DNA of 64,000 bases. It comes from Primula veris (lineage: Eukaryota; Streptophyta; Magnoliopsida; Ericales; Primulaceae). The notes under the pieces are model-generated. The model was not told the origin of the DNA. It saw nothing but the letters and a program-made list of their open reading frames with translations, and did not search any database. Position 1 is the first letter of the stretch, and every line of letters begins with the position of its first letter. The DNA is taken from NCBI GenBank assembly GCA_963682055.1, contig OY821745.1, forward strand, positions 26,099,342 to 26,163,341, given 5' to 3'. A program made the position numbers and the translations under genes. Positions 44,558-57,057 of the stretch are shown here, piece by piece.

Positions 44558-45499
44558 GGTTTCAACTGGGGGTTGTAACCGTACTTAGAACCTTGTAGTG
44601 GATTTTACAGAGAGACTAGGGTTTTACAGAGAGAGATAGGGAGAGAGTAATTGTGATTATTGTGATTGATTTGGAATATTTAAAAAGAGGTTTGTATAAA
44701 TAGCAATAAAGGCCAAATCTTTTTGTAATTAGAAATAGATATACTCAAATCAATTTAGAAACAGAATTTTGCTAAAATTAAGGAACTCTCTTATCAAAAG
44801 AAACACAATAACATAACGAAAGAAACAGTTTTTCATAAAGATAGATTCAGCAATTAATAAAGATAAACATTCCTTTGTAAATAAATTTACCCAAAAATTT
44901 GAATTTCGAAGTAGTTGAGATTTGTAAGGAAATTTGGACTTGTTTCAAGAGAATGTAGCAAATCAGGAAGATATTTACACTTTTGAAAATAGAACTCTAG
45001 CAATTTACTCAAGAAGGTATGTTTATCATAGAATAGATTAAATACAAATTAGATTTGAAGAGCTTAAATTGAGCAAAGTCATTTTTATCTCTACACAAAA
45101 ACTGGTTTGATGATCTCAGCAAGGAAAGAGTATAAGTGATGTCAAAAAATTAACAAGACTTTGTCTTGGATTTTTCAAGTTAGAGAATATGGACAATCAC
45201 TGAATTTTTTCAGTATTAGGGGGTTTCAACTGATGTTGCAACTGAGCTTGCAACCAGTATTAATAGCAGGTGGTTTCAACTGGGGTTGCAACTGAACTTG
45301 CAACCACTGTTTAAAAAGCGCACTTTGTGCTTGCAACTCTATTACCAGAGAGGTTTTAGGACAAGTTACCTCACATCTATTTTTGAGACACCAAAAGAGC
45401 GGCTTTTTCAAGACAAAAACTTTAAAGCTCAATAAAGACTTACCTTTAAAAATAAACAGTATTTAAGGTACTCAAAACATACATACATAGCAAGAGTAT
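44558..45499 (-). other. Spacer between pol and envelope-like gene in SIRE copy 2
   Basis: Non-coding, homologous to 26710-27592. Carries TTGCAACTGAGCTTGCAACC repeats at 45226-45310. Confidence 0.6.
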
Positions 45500-46492
45500 T
45501 CAATTAGATCCAAAGTGACATACCCCTATATCACTTCTTAAAGATTCAAATTTATTAGTATCAAGGGGCTTTGTGAAAATATCAGCTAATTGTTTTTCAG
45601 TTGAAACATGTTCTAAAATTAAGCTTTTTCCTTCAACTAGTTCTCTGATAAAATGATGCTTTAGGTCTATGTGTTTAGTTCTAGAATGTTGAACTGGATT
45701 CTTTGCTAAATCTATTGCACTTTTGTTATCACAAAATAAAGTTAATATTTCTTGCTTAACATTATAATCATTTAGCATATGTTTCATCCAAATAAGTTGA
45801 GTACATCCACTTCCAGCTGCAATATATTCTGCCTCAGCAGTAGATAAAGAGATGCAATTTTGCTTTTTACTAAACCAAGAAACAAGGTTGTTTCCAAAAT
45901 AAAAACAACCACCAGAAGTACTCTTTCTATCATCTATGTTTCCTACCCAATCTGCATCACAGTAGTCACTTAGAAAATGGTTTGTATCTTTAGAATACCA
46001 TAGGCCTAGGTGAATTGTTCCTTTTACATACCTTAAAATTCTTTTAACAGCTAGAAGGTGAGCTTCTAAAGGATTTGCCTGATACCTGGCACAAACACCT
46101 ACACTTAAGCACAGGTCTGGTCTACTAGCAGTCAAATAAAGCAAGCTTCCAATCATGGATCTGTAAAGACTGGGACAGACACTTTTACCTTTATCATTTT
46201 TAGAAAGTTTAAGGGTGGTACTCATAGGGGTTCTCTTCTCTTTACTCTCACTCAGACCAAACTTCTTAACAAGATTGTCTGCATACTTACTCTGACATAG
46301 AAAAATGCCTTTTTCATTCTGTTTAACTTGCAATCCTAGAAAGTAAGTTAATTCACCTCCACCACTCATTTCAAATTCATTCTTCATATCAGAAATGAAT
46401 TCATCTATCCTTTTATTAGAAGTTGAGCCAAACACAATGTCATCAACATAGATTTGAGCAATGATTTGAGCAATCTGATTCCACATAGACAT
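45500..46492 (-). pseudogene. SIRE copy 2 RT C-terminus and RNase H, 5'-truncated
   Basis: A continuous 330-codon frame with IYVDDIVFGST (RT catalytic YVDD), SGGGELTYFLGLQVKQ, KRTPMSTTLKLSK, RPDLCLSVG, DADWVGNIDDRKSTSGGC, SLSTAEAEYIAAGSGC and HSRTKHIDLKHHF. It ends in the same GVCHFGSN tail as copy 1. Homology starts at about 46470; the first residues (MSMWNQIAQI) come from the flank or a short duplication of ATTGCTCAAATC. The upstream RT is missing, so it is a fragment despite the open frame. Confidence 0.88.
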
Positions 46493-47943
46493 TACTAATA
46501 TACATGCTATAAAAAATTAATAAACCATTATTAAGTACAATAAGTTCAGCAAATATGTTAGAAAGATTATCGAGTGAACAAAAAATGCAAATAGAAGTTT
46601 AGCTTACTCATTTCTCAATATACCCCCACATCCACACTCATCAAAACCTAAATCTAAACCATCAATATTGAATTTTAACCTTTCAGATTACGGACATATC
46701 CAAGATATAAATTGTGTATAGCAAGACCAAGTTACACAAATAAGAAGGCTAAAGACCTAAAAATATTCAACCAATTGAAAAATTCAAGTAATCAAATAAT
46801 TGTTGGGAGATCAATTCAAATATTAAAAATAATTGACTTCATATCCCATTTACAAGGAAAGAAGAATGATTATTGTATCAAGTATATGAATGACATAGAA
46901 GACAGACTGAGGAAGGGCGTCTCCGCATACACACACATAAATATATTTATTGGAAAATTATTGTTAACTACACCAATGTATCGGTGCTTGACAAATTGCA
47001 CACACACCTTTCGACATTACAATTTACATAACCACTTATATGATTTTGTGCAATCAACATACTAACTAATGTTAAGTTATTTAACGGAAATGTGGTAGTG
47101 TGCGAAAACATGTGTAAAAATCAGGGATAAAACAGTCATTTCACATATTAAATTAATTTGAATCAGATCATACCTAAAGGTCGAACATTAGAGTAAATAT
47201 TCGCCATTAATTATAATCCAAAGGTTAAAACGAAACTAAAAAAAAAGGTAAATTTACACGCGCACACACACACACATAGTACATACATACATACAGACAT
47301 AGTACATATATATACAGTACATATGTAAAACCTTATAAATCCAAATCGACCATTAAACCCTAATACTAACCCCATTATTGATGCAACCCCGCCAACACCC
47401 ACACCACCACCGCAGAGCGACGAATCGAATCTCATCGACCCGTATAGTAGTATATGTATATGTATCCAGTATGTATTTATAAATAGTTTTTTTTTATATT
47501 TATTTATATATATTTACATATGTATTGATATATGTAAGTATATATGTATGTAAATGTATTTAATTATAAAAAAACAATGACGTGGCAGTGACAAGATCAA
47601 TAGGGTTTTTTTTGCGGTGGGTCGGTGGTCGGTTGGTGGGTCCCACCAATATATACATATATACATTAATATATCTTATTAGTATATATGTATATATCTG
47701 AAAATGGTGTGGAATTGTAAATAGCAAGAAAGTGCAAGGGTAAATATGTCATTTACCTATTTCTGTTATGTTTTTTAATGGTGGTATGTTGATTAATTAA
47801 TGTGCTGGTGGGTATGCAAATTGTTAATCTTAATATGTGGTTATTTATTTTCTTAACCACTAATAAGTCAGTATACAAAACTATAATTTCCCTATATTTA
47901 TTTGCAGTATATAAATACAAGTTAAAAAGAAAATATATTTAAA
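46493..47943. other. Intergenic AT-rich DNA with CA and TA microsatellites
   Basis: No gene supported. Microsatellites: CA/CATA at about 47258-47310 and TATATG-rich DNA at 47450-47560 and 47650-47700. The Gly-rich minus-strand frame near 47211-47435 arises from the CA repeat and was not called. Confidence 0.4.
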
Positions 47944-48325
47944 CCTAACATTTGTCAATAAAATATATATTTAAATTCATAATAATGAATCTTATAAAAT
48001 ACAACAAAAGCAAACTTTATCCCTCTCGATAGACTTACCAACAACTCAAACCATATGAAAGATGTTAATCTAACTTCTACTAAATAAATTAAGAACTTAT
48101 TTAGACATTCGTCAAGCACTTCTCTAATTTATGCATACCTATGAATTGATATAATAAGTGTCTAAAATTTCAAATATAAAAACAAGGAAAAATTAGATAT
48201 CAAAGAACAAAATAATCGTAAGTGAAATTGTGGGGAAAATAAGACCTCGCCTTATTAGGAGTTAATATATGTAATGTACGTTGTCTCTATCTTTCTCATT
48301 TTCAATTGTGTTCCAATAAGATTGT
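47944..48325 (+). repeat. Direct duplication, copy A
   Basis: Matches 49540-49607 plus 57058-57432 with the Copia element removed. Shared: CAATAAA..ATATATA, ATACAACAAAA, TCCCTCTCG / CCCCCTCG, AAGAACTTATTT.GACATT, AAATAGTGG-like and TCAATTGTGTT. Non-coding. Confidence 0.65.
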
Positions 48326-49539
48326 TTGTTCTAATAAAATGGAATAGAAAACTTTTCATAAAATCACGCAAGATTTTGTCAAACTTTTTTTTAAAGAAGA
48401 AGATAATTAAGTAGACTCTATAATCTTACCTTGTGTTAAGAATTGGAGCAAAAGTTCCCAACGAAAAGAATTTAACCGTTGGCGTTCTCTCCATCTTTCT
48501 TTTTGGTCTCTCTCTCCTTCTGTATCCCTCCCTCTTTTCGGTATCTTATTGTGTGTACTTTTGTGATTCGTAGTTTAGAGCAATGCTCAAATATTTGAAC
48601 TACAACAACTTTCAATGATATATCGATCCCACGGATCCCACGGTGATAGAGTATCACATATTCCAGACGTCATTTATGAATCTCCACAGCATCCTCTTAT
48701 TTAAATAATAATAGTATCACGAAACATTACAGAGTATCAATGAACATCATTTACAACAAAATTAAAAAAACAACATCGAGAGAGAATCATAGAAGATCCA
48801 AAAAACATCAAGAGTAAAAGATTTTGGTTTTTAGCACACAAATATAGCCCGAAATCACAATTGTTTCAAGTAGAGAAAACCCGATAAAAACAATCAACAA
48901 ATTTCAACCATAATTCACTATTAAACAAATAAAATTATCATATACCTAGATTACAATTTTTTTTACAAAATTCATGCTTTAAACCAAAAATTCATCAACA
49001 TACATAACGAAATAATACGTACCCAAATGATAATTCGGATGTGGAGTTTTAAAAGATGTTGAGCTTTTCCCAAATTCGATTTTTGAATCAATAATACCAC
49101 AACAATCGAACAAATATGAATCATTATGCAAATAATTGTTAGAAACGGATGAGAATAGATGTTGATTTTCCCCAAATTAGATTTTTGACCTAATATACCC
49201 AATTGTTCTTTTTTCTCTCTAAAGATTCGTTAAGATGAAATATTTTGATCGATATTAAGTCAAAACGGACAAGAAATATAACTGATTCGTAATCATAATT
49301 AAATTACCATGTTAATGGTGTCAGACATGGTAATTTAGTTGTAAACAATTATGATTTTCCCCAAAATGGTAAGTTATGATGCATCATATATGTCGGATAT
49401 GAGAGATATGATGAGTTGTAATAGTTAAAAGGGTAATATAGCTAATTAGTATGTACTAAGTTTTAAGACAGATTCTAATCTGTTTTCTTTAGTTAAATAT
49501 CATTTATATGTATCTATCAGTTATTTTTCTATATATTTA
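48326..49539. other. Spacer between duplication copies
   Basis: AT-rich. A CT-rich stretch (CTCTCTCTCCTTCTGTATCCC) lies at 48509-48530. Two similar lines near 49055 and 49160 (TGTTGA.CTTTTCCC and AAATT.GATTTTTGA) form a weak local repeat. No gene supported. Confidence 0.35.
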
Positions 49540-49607
49540 GACTTATTGTTTTTCAATAAAAATATATACAAACTCACTGAAATAAATTTCATTAAATACA
49601 ACAAAAC
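49540..49607 (+). repeat. Direct duplication, copy B, left part
   Basis: Left piece of copy B, interrupted by the Ale-type Copia insertion at 49608. Ends ATACAACAAAAC. Confidence 0.6.
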
Positions 49608-49824
49608 TGTTGTACGATATTATTGGTCATTTTGTGCCTTACTCTATTGGGCCTATCTTGGGTTTTGCTAGCATATGTAACCCTACACTCTATTATATAA
49701 AGAGGGCCAGTGATCTCTTGATGTATGTCTCCCTACACATATGAATGAATAAAGATCTACCGTTCTCTCTCTATGTTCTCTCTATGTCTCCTATATAATA
49801 TATATATTGAACTAATAAGACTCA
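49608..49824 (+). repeat. 5' LTR of the Ale-type Copia
   Basis: 217 bp. Contains TATATAAAGAGGG (TATA-like) near 49694 and AATGAATAAAG (poly(A) signal-like) near 49744, a compact LTR promoter/terminator arrangement. Confidence 0.85.
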
Positions 49825-52800
49825 CAACACGTTACCAGCACGATGCTCATGGAGATTAGGATATACAATCGCGGATATTGAAGATTTTGGGTAAACGCAC
49901 AGATATTGGGTATTTATAAACCTTGAGATTTATCAGGATTTAATCGGGTTATTGTTATATCGACCTTCATCAAAATACCGTGCGAAAGGTACACAAATGT
50001 TTTGAAATCTAGTCTGTACACCGTAGTCAGCCGTTTACTATATATATACACGCGTGATGTTATATTGAAATTCATATGGCATGATTACACGTACTTAATT
50101 AATCAACGAGACTACATGTAGAAAAATACTTGGACTTCTGTAATTTTCTTTTGAATAGGTTATTCAGGCATGTACGTTTGCTGCACACATATATATTGTA
50201 CTTGTTTGCATATGAATTGATTAATGTGAGAATAACTACAATCACCATATACCATTCGTACAAGCAGGCATCTTTCAGAAGTCAACATATGAATTTGTAT
50301 ATGAATTTACGTGTATAAATTCCAAAGTAGAACTTGATATTTGTTTGACCTAAACAATTCGGCTCTTTAACCGAGAGAATTTATAGTGCTACTGGGATTA
50401 TTAGTGTAACTGTCGTATTATTAATAATACATAAATCTTTGACTATCTGCATATGTTTAGATCTTTTCTACATATTCGACCATAGTTATTAAGGAAAGAG
50501 TTTACGGATTAATATTGTATAGTCCCGGTTTTAGAATAAACGGCATGATTTGATTGGATGTTAACAATGATTGTGTTAGAATCGTATATTCTAATTAAAG
50601 AACCGCATGTTTGTAAACTTATATTTTGCAAGTGTAATATGGTAATTAACATAAGAAATTTACTTCCTTACATGTTGAGGTATAACATATATAAATTAAC
50701 ATGTATAGAACTTGCATGTAAATTGTATAATGATAATTAAAATTTGTCCTCCCTGCATATGATATGGTAAATTAGTAATTAAATATACTACTTCTTGCAT
50801 GTCGTAATTACCATGAATAAAATTTAGATTGATGGATTGTATTAGATATTGGTAAGTGTGATTTAAAATATCTTGTTATAATATGTACTACAAGCAGGTA
50901 TAATCTAAATAATTACTTAATCACTGCGAAAAATTATGGTAATTTGCAAAATCATATATTTTCACATTTAAGTTGGAAAAATTATGAACCTTCCCCAACT
51001 AGGCTCACCTATTTGGATACGATATCTAGAAAAGATATAGACAGAAGTCGATATCCTAATGAGGTCGGGTTTAAAGTGGCATTCGTGCCCTCCACCCTCA
51101 CCGTCTTTCCTGCTCGTTTTCAAGTAGAGTTGCCGAAAGGGCTTAAATAAATAATAATTTCCCTGAGTGTGTTTATATAGTGATGTATGTTTCGTCGAAT
51201 TGGTGTTTCAGCATCGATCCGTCGTTCGATCAATGAGAACCAATTCACATGAGAAGTGAAACTAATAATCGAACATGTCGTTTCGAAACAAAGTTTGTAC
51301 TTGTGCAAACCATAAACATATAAACCGGTCGTTTTATACGATAACTAATCCAAAACTCCTAACACATGTTGGATACCATCTATGATGAGGAAAATTGCAA
51401 AGCATACTTGCGAAATGACTATTTAGACGTTGATCTTATTCCGTCATCACATGTTAATCACCCTGATGTGTGAGCATGTGATACCCTATTTTTTTTGGAT
51501 GCCATCTTTGATGAGTAAAACACGAGCTTGTTGTGTCTCATAAGATGAAGACAAAGGCGTTGATTGTATCTGCTGCCACATTTGAGATGTAATGACGTCT
51601 ATGGTGAACAAATATCTGAAATTGACATATTGGAGCGATCTTTCACCAACATACTAGCTTGGAAAGCGTATTCCATAAGTAGTATTGTGAATTTATATTC
51701 ACTATGTTCCTTTCCTTCATTGTCCATCTGTTTGTGGATGAGAAAATGTCCCGATGAGCAGTTTTTAATCCTATTGGGTCAATGGAGAATTATTTGCCTG
51801 ATATTATTGCTCTTCGTGTATATTTTTTTTCCACGAATCGAGAAACGAGACTAGTGTTATTTGTCTAGAACTTTCGTGATCCCGATGAATCACCTAGCTA
51901 AGCGAGATTTTAGACAGTCGTCAAAATCTAAGACCTGTGGCTCCAAGACAATAATGAAAAGGAACAATATGGCCCGTTGTCACAAAGCAATAGATAATGC
52001 TGAAGGAGCCAACTCTATGCTATAAAGACAAAGGTCATACATAGTTACTCCTTAGATAGTTCAAAACTATTATAAAGGTGGAAAAGCCGATGCTAATGTT
52101 GTTCAATTTAATTGAAAGCAAACTCTTGAAACCCTTGATTTTGTGGCTCAAATGAGTTTGATACATTTTCTTTATTGATTTTGATAAATCATTGAGCCAT
52201 TTTTAACTCATATGGATTATGGATTTCCATTTGGATTATGCTTTTTTTCCAGTTGGACATACTTTTTGATTATGGTTTGCCTGTTTATGAAATTTCTCGA
52301 TATAATTTAAAGTAATTTGAGGAAATTCCTTTGACAAATGTGACCAAACTTTAAATTATGAAATTTTAGGAAATATTTGTAGGGAAGTTGATTTTCTGAA
52401 AATAGTGGGTAACAGTGTACCACATAATTTCACCAACTACTTGCCTAAAAGAGTACTCAGTGACAACGCATCTGGACCTGTCGTTCCAAATCAAAATCTT
52501 TGGTAAAACCAAATTGATTTGTCAAATATGAGGCCTAATACCCCTGTAAGTCCTGTCGTAACTTGTTGAGTTATATAATATTCGAGAAAACCAGTGTTAT
52601 CTGGTAATAGCTCATGAAAGAATTGAAATTTCTTTACATAGCCTCCATTCAATACGACCAAAAGCTCATTTTAGAGGAGTTGAAATGTCTTTCAAGTGGG
52701 TGCTTCCATTTTTTTTATAGCTTTTAAAGTTACCTTATCTTTTTGCCTGTCGTCGCTTGATAAATGATTTAGATGCTAAGACATGATTGTCTTTACTATC

Positions 52801-53059
52801 ATTCACCTGTCGTCGATTGATAAGAGCATTTGATATTGTGGCATTGACCGGATGAGATATTCCCAGGTCAAAACACGATGCTTAATTTATAATCGCATCG
52901 CATTTGGATTATCTTTCACGATATATTTCGTGATTGATCCGAAATTCATGCCATTAATGCTCACTTTGAAAGACTAGTATGTGTAAAGATCACGAAATGG
53001 ACTCGTAGAATTTTGATAAAGAATTAAAGGAGTTCTTATGGACTTATCCAACCATAAGA
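49825..53059 (+). other. Decayed gag-protease part of the Ale-type Copia
   Basis: No gag motif can be read with confidence. The frame at 50944-51150 (short, no domain) is probably gag-region debris. Position and the downstream pol make this the gag-protease zone. Confidence 0.45.
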
Positions 53060-55545
53060 CGGACCATTAAAAATTTATGGTTATGATTGATGCATCGACA
53101 ATATGGTCACATGATTATTGTTGTCCACAGAAATGCAGCATTTCCCAAACTTTTAGCCCTATCATTAAGCTGATGGCTCATGATCTGGATTATCCTGAAA
53201 AGTCTAGTCGACTTGATAATGCCGAAGAGTAAGAATCGAAATTTCGATTTGAATTACTTGAGTTTGGAAATTGAAATTGAACATCATGTCGATTATGTTC
53301 TGACCCAAATGGACTCACAGAAAGTTTGATGATGCGACTACAAATGATTGCACGTACTTCTTGGTCTTGCGCACCAACATTTATATTTTCCTGTGGGGTT
53401 ATGCTATTTTGCTGCATTGATCCGTTATGAGACTCATAGACACTCAAACACCATATGCGTACCAGCTGGTTATTGGTTATGAGCCAAAAGTCTCATATTA
53501 ACGCGTGTTGAGGGATTAATTCGTATTTTGATTGAGCCGCTATAGCATTCAAAATATGGACCTCTGAAGGGGACATAAGTCGATTATGAATCCCCTACCT
53601 ATCATTTGATAGAGTAACCTTGGCAACCGATCTCTTTATCGCATGACATGCGAAAGTGACATCGCTAAGACTGTTCTCCCCGTCGTTAGGGGGAGATTTT
53701 CACGTTAGCGTTGATAAGGAACAACGTGAAATAACGTGCCATAACCCACTCAGTCTTAGCTTGATCCCCAAAACTGCACTTAGTGATAAGTAAGTGCATA
53801 GACTCCCCCAAGTCTAACTAAATGTCAAACGCATTTAATGACTTTATAAGATGTCACGAGATCATTTATACCTGCTGCAAAATCCTTGCAAGGATAGACG
53901 TTCTTGTCGGACGCCGTGTTCCTGTCATAACACGTTGTTTTGGCCGAACCCGCCAAACAAAGGATGCTATTGTCGGCTGTCCAGTCTGTCGTCCTTCCCA
54001 AGATACCAGGAAGTTGACCGGTTCTTAATTCGTTCAGCCCAGAGGTGGTGAATTGATACTCGTTTATCGCATGATATTATAAAGGATCAAGGTGAACTGA
54101 ATCTCAAAATATCTGTCGATTAATCTTAGACGATATTGAAGCGAAACGAGACTGTCATTGATTACTTGTTTATATATTTGATGACGATTGATAATATGAG
54201 CAAATTATGACATGGAACCATGTACCGTTGCCTGAAGTCAACGTAGAATAGACTGGCCTAATGGAAATTTGCAATTCAAGTAGACTTTTTAGCGAAAGTG
54301 TGTTCGGACCTGTAGCTCCAACACCACCAATGTTAAATGAGTTCGTTTATTTGGTTATTCGCAAGGAAAAGTGATGAGAATAATGAGATTATAAAATGTT
54401 CGCCTAGTGGCACAAGGCTTCTCTCACACCCTGAAATTGATCATGAGATGGTTTATTTCCTCATAATGGACGTTATAACGGTTCCCTACTTTATCAGTTT
54501 AGTAGTTTTCCGGAAACTGATTATACAACACTTGTGATTGTGGTCACGATTTTATCTCTATGGGGATTTAGACAAAGAGACATAAATGAAGGTCCCTTTG
54601 TGACCTCATGTGCTTAAATTAAGTAGTTACTGACCACGAAACACGATCTCAATTGACTAAGACGTTCACTATATGGATTAATATAATCCGAGCGGATGTG
54701 GTATACCCGCCTAAGTGATTACTTGATCAGCTTGGGATACTTGAACAAGTATTATGCCCTTGCGTGTTTTATTACGCGATCCACATGTGGATTTTCCTTC
54801 GAGATGAAGGATCTTTGGAAGACACGGTAGTGACTCAACCTGATGATCGAGTCCCATAAATATTGAATCTAAGTCCATGATTCAGACTACACCGAGAAGG
54901 TGTTATGACGCTTTAGTCATTATGACGCTAAGTCGTCAGATTCTCCCATGATCGTTCGATCACTAGACATTGATATAGACCCGGTCTGTCCGTCACTAGA
55001 CATTTGAACCATCATATTCATATCTAAGTACAATAAGCGTATCATTGTACTTGGTCTAATGTGCTAGGACGAACATCTCGTCGGCTGTGAGTGGTATAGC
55101 TCGACACAGCATCACGCTAACATGCTGCTATCGAAATGGTATAAAATACATTTTCCCATTACCTTAAGGTAATTGTGGATGAGGGCTTGTCTTATCCCAT
55201 TTGCGTCATCAAGTATACCCTTTTTTGGTTATACCGATGCCGGTTGCTTATCAGACCCGCATAAGGGATATTTCTAACATGGTCTGTCTTTACCATTAGG
55301 AATAAGGCGATATCTTTGAGGTCTTGGAATGACTACAAATGAATCACTCTGATCTACTCGTGCTCTATGAGACAACTAGAGAGTGTATATAGCTTCGAGC
55401 TAGTATTAGCCGTATTTGAATTACATATATTTTGTCTCACGATCCAGATAAAACACTTGTCTTATTTGAGGAGAACTTGTTGTTATCGATTAAGAGAGAC
55501 ATGACTAGATTATGCTATTTAGCATTTGTTGCCAAAATAAATCTT
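53060..55545 (+). pseudogene. Ale-type Copia integrase, RT and RNase H remnants
   Basis: Readable blocks in shifting frames: integrase VMIDASTIWSH-like at about 53080 and the SSRLDNAE-like segment near 53205; HVDYVLTQMDSQK near 53285; a YQLVIGYEPK-like part near 53460; RT GPVAPTPPML near 54305, RKSDENNEIIK near 54365, PEIDHEMVYF-like near 54430, MDVITVPYFISLVV near 54466, MKVP near 54585, CPCVFI near 54758; RNase H YTDAGCLSDPHK near 55230 and VLYETTRECI near 55360. Stops and shifts occur every 50-150 bases. Dead and older than the SIRE copies. Confidence 0.82.
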
Positions 55546-55559
55546 CACATATGAAGTTT

Positions 55560-55805
55560 AAGATTATCCAGTTGAATGCTCGTTATATTCTATGTTAGAT
55601 TTTCTTGCATCCAGTCGTGTACAAGTAAACGAAGCATCCAGTCGAATGCTCGTACTCTTTCTTGAAATATGAAATCCTTGCATCCAGTCGTATGCAAGTG
55701 AGGGGAAACGTCCAGGTGAATTCTTATTGCACTAATTATTACTTAGTCGAAATTCTCGTACCCTGTCGTGTGCAAGTGAGGAGGAGCATCCAGTCGTATG
55801 CTCGT
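55560..55805 (+). repeat. Array of about seven CATCCAGTCG..ATGC hairpin units
   Basis: Spaced copies of a roughly 20-bp unit such as GCATCCAGTCGTATGCAAGT and GCATCCAGTCGAATGCTCGT at about 55565, 55608, 55633, 55680, 55711, 55759 and 55787. Each has short GCAT/ATGC arms. It lies between RNase H and the 3' LTR. Confidence 0.75.
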
Positions 55806-56838
55806 GTACTCTTTTTGTCCTTAGACCAAGCTTTTTTCCCACTGGGTTTTTCTTGGCAAGCTAGCAAGACACGTTCCCATCATATCTCACTTAATATTGT
55901 CGAAATTAGAGGGAGTATACTGTTGTATACTACTTACCACTGTGTACTCTTTTGTCATTCGACTAGAGGTTTTTTCCACTGGGTTTACTTCTACAATTTG
56001 GGGGCGTTACCGGCGGGACTCCCCTGCATTTTCATGATTCAGAATGATTTTTTGGTTATAACATAATGCTCTGATACCAAATGTAAGTTTTTACTTTTAA
56101 GGAAGAACATAACCTTTATGTTTAATCTTTTAATGAGTAACAAAAAGACGAGACTTGAAAGTTTAGTGTTGAATAAGAAATCATTCTCAAATATAGTTGA
56201 AAATGTATTTACTCTATCGTTTTGTTTGGACGATGGATGTCCGAAGCCGCATAACTTTTATTTTTTTGGTGATGTTGCTTACTGGTGAATTTTTTTATTT
56301 TGTCCATTTAAAAAAAACATAGAAAAAACATAGTATAAAATTTAATTTTTTTCCAAAACTTATTTGTCATTGGGGTAGGTTTCCCAGTCCGCTTGGACTG
56401 TTTGCACATCCTCAAGGCCGATTTTGGCAGTCCTACATCAATTAGTATCATAGCTTAGTGTTGAATGATGTTCTTTGTGTGTGATTTAATTATGCTTAAT
56501 TTGGACAACTGTAAAATTTCTCACTAAGGGTTTTGATGAGGCACATATTTTGTGGTTAATGCCCTACTACTACCACTGTTGCACTATTTTTCCTTCAATC
56601 AGAGATTTTCCCATTGGTTTTGCTGTGTCATGGTTTTGATGAGGCACACTGTTTAGTGGTTAGTTACTTACATGGAATTTCGGCATATATCATTTGGCTA
56701 CACAGTTTCTCCTAGGTACCGGTTTTGTCCCACACAGTTTTTTTCGACCCTAAGGTTTTTATGTGTTTAGCACTGCGAATGAACTAGACTCAGATCGACA
56801 GCATGAAGAGGAAGAAATCAAGACGTACAAAATGAGAG

Positions 56839-57057
56839 TGTTGTAGGATATTATTGGCCATCTTGGGCCTTACTCTATTGGGCTTATCTTGAGCTTTCCT
56901 AGCATATGTGACCCTATCCTCTATTATATAAAGAGGGTAAGGGGTCTCTTGATGTATGTCTCTCTACACATATGAATGAATAAAGAACTACTGATCTCTC
57001 TCACTATGTTCTCTCTATGTCTCCTGTATAATATATATACTGATCTAATAAGAATCA
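56839..57057 (+). repeat. 3' LTR of the Ale-type Copia
   Basis: 219 bp, about nine-tenths similar to 49608-49824 by eye. Preceded by AAAATGAGAG, a weak polypurine tract. Confidence 0.85.

Larger units (their letters stand above)
39079..46470 (-). mobile_element. SIRE copy 2, permuted around a single LTR
   Basis: Read on the minus strand from the right: RT end and RNase H (46492-45500), spacer, envelope-like gene (44557-43256), polypurine tract, one LTR (42867-41698), primer site, gag, protease, and the integrase start, ending at 39079. A single LTR thus serves as 3' LTR for one half and 5' LTR for the other. The middle of pol (most of integrase and the first part of RT, about 1.5 kb) is missing. 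No target duplication was found. Confidence 0.88.
49608..57057 (+). mobile_element. Ale/Retrofit-type Copia element, full length but highly decayed
   Basis: Short LTRs (217 and 219 bp), both TGTTGTA.GATATTATTGG...ATAAGA.TCA, frame a 7.0-kb interior. Just inside the 5' LTR is AACACGTTACCAGCACGA, the tRNA-Met half-primer phrase of many plant Copia elements. Pol motifs in order (integrase, RT, RNase H) sit at 53060-55545. The flanks read AAAAC on the left and (A)AAAC on the right, probably one duplication. Repeated ..CCCACTGGGTTT.. phrases in the 3' part are normal for these elements. Confidence 0.88.

Noticed and set aside
38967..46500. A CACTA transposon that captured the SIRE fragments
   Set aside because: No matching inverted CACTA end with a TAC flank was found to the right, so capture cannot be supported.
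47211..47435. A Gly/Val-rich, Cys-rich minus-strand protein
   Set aside because: It results from a CA microsatellite and CACC repeats; no domain and no splice or start context.
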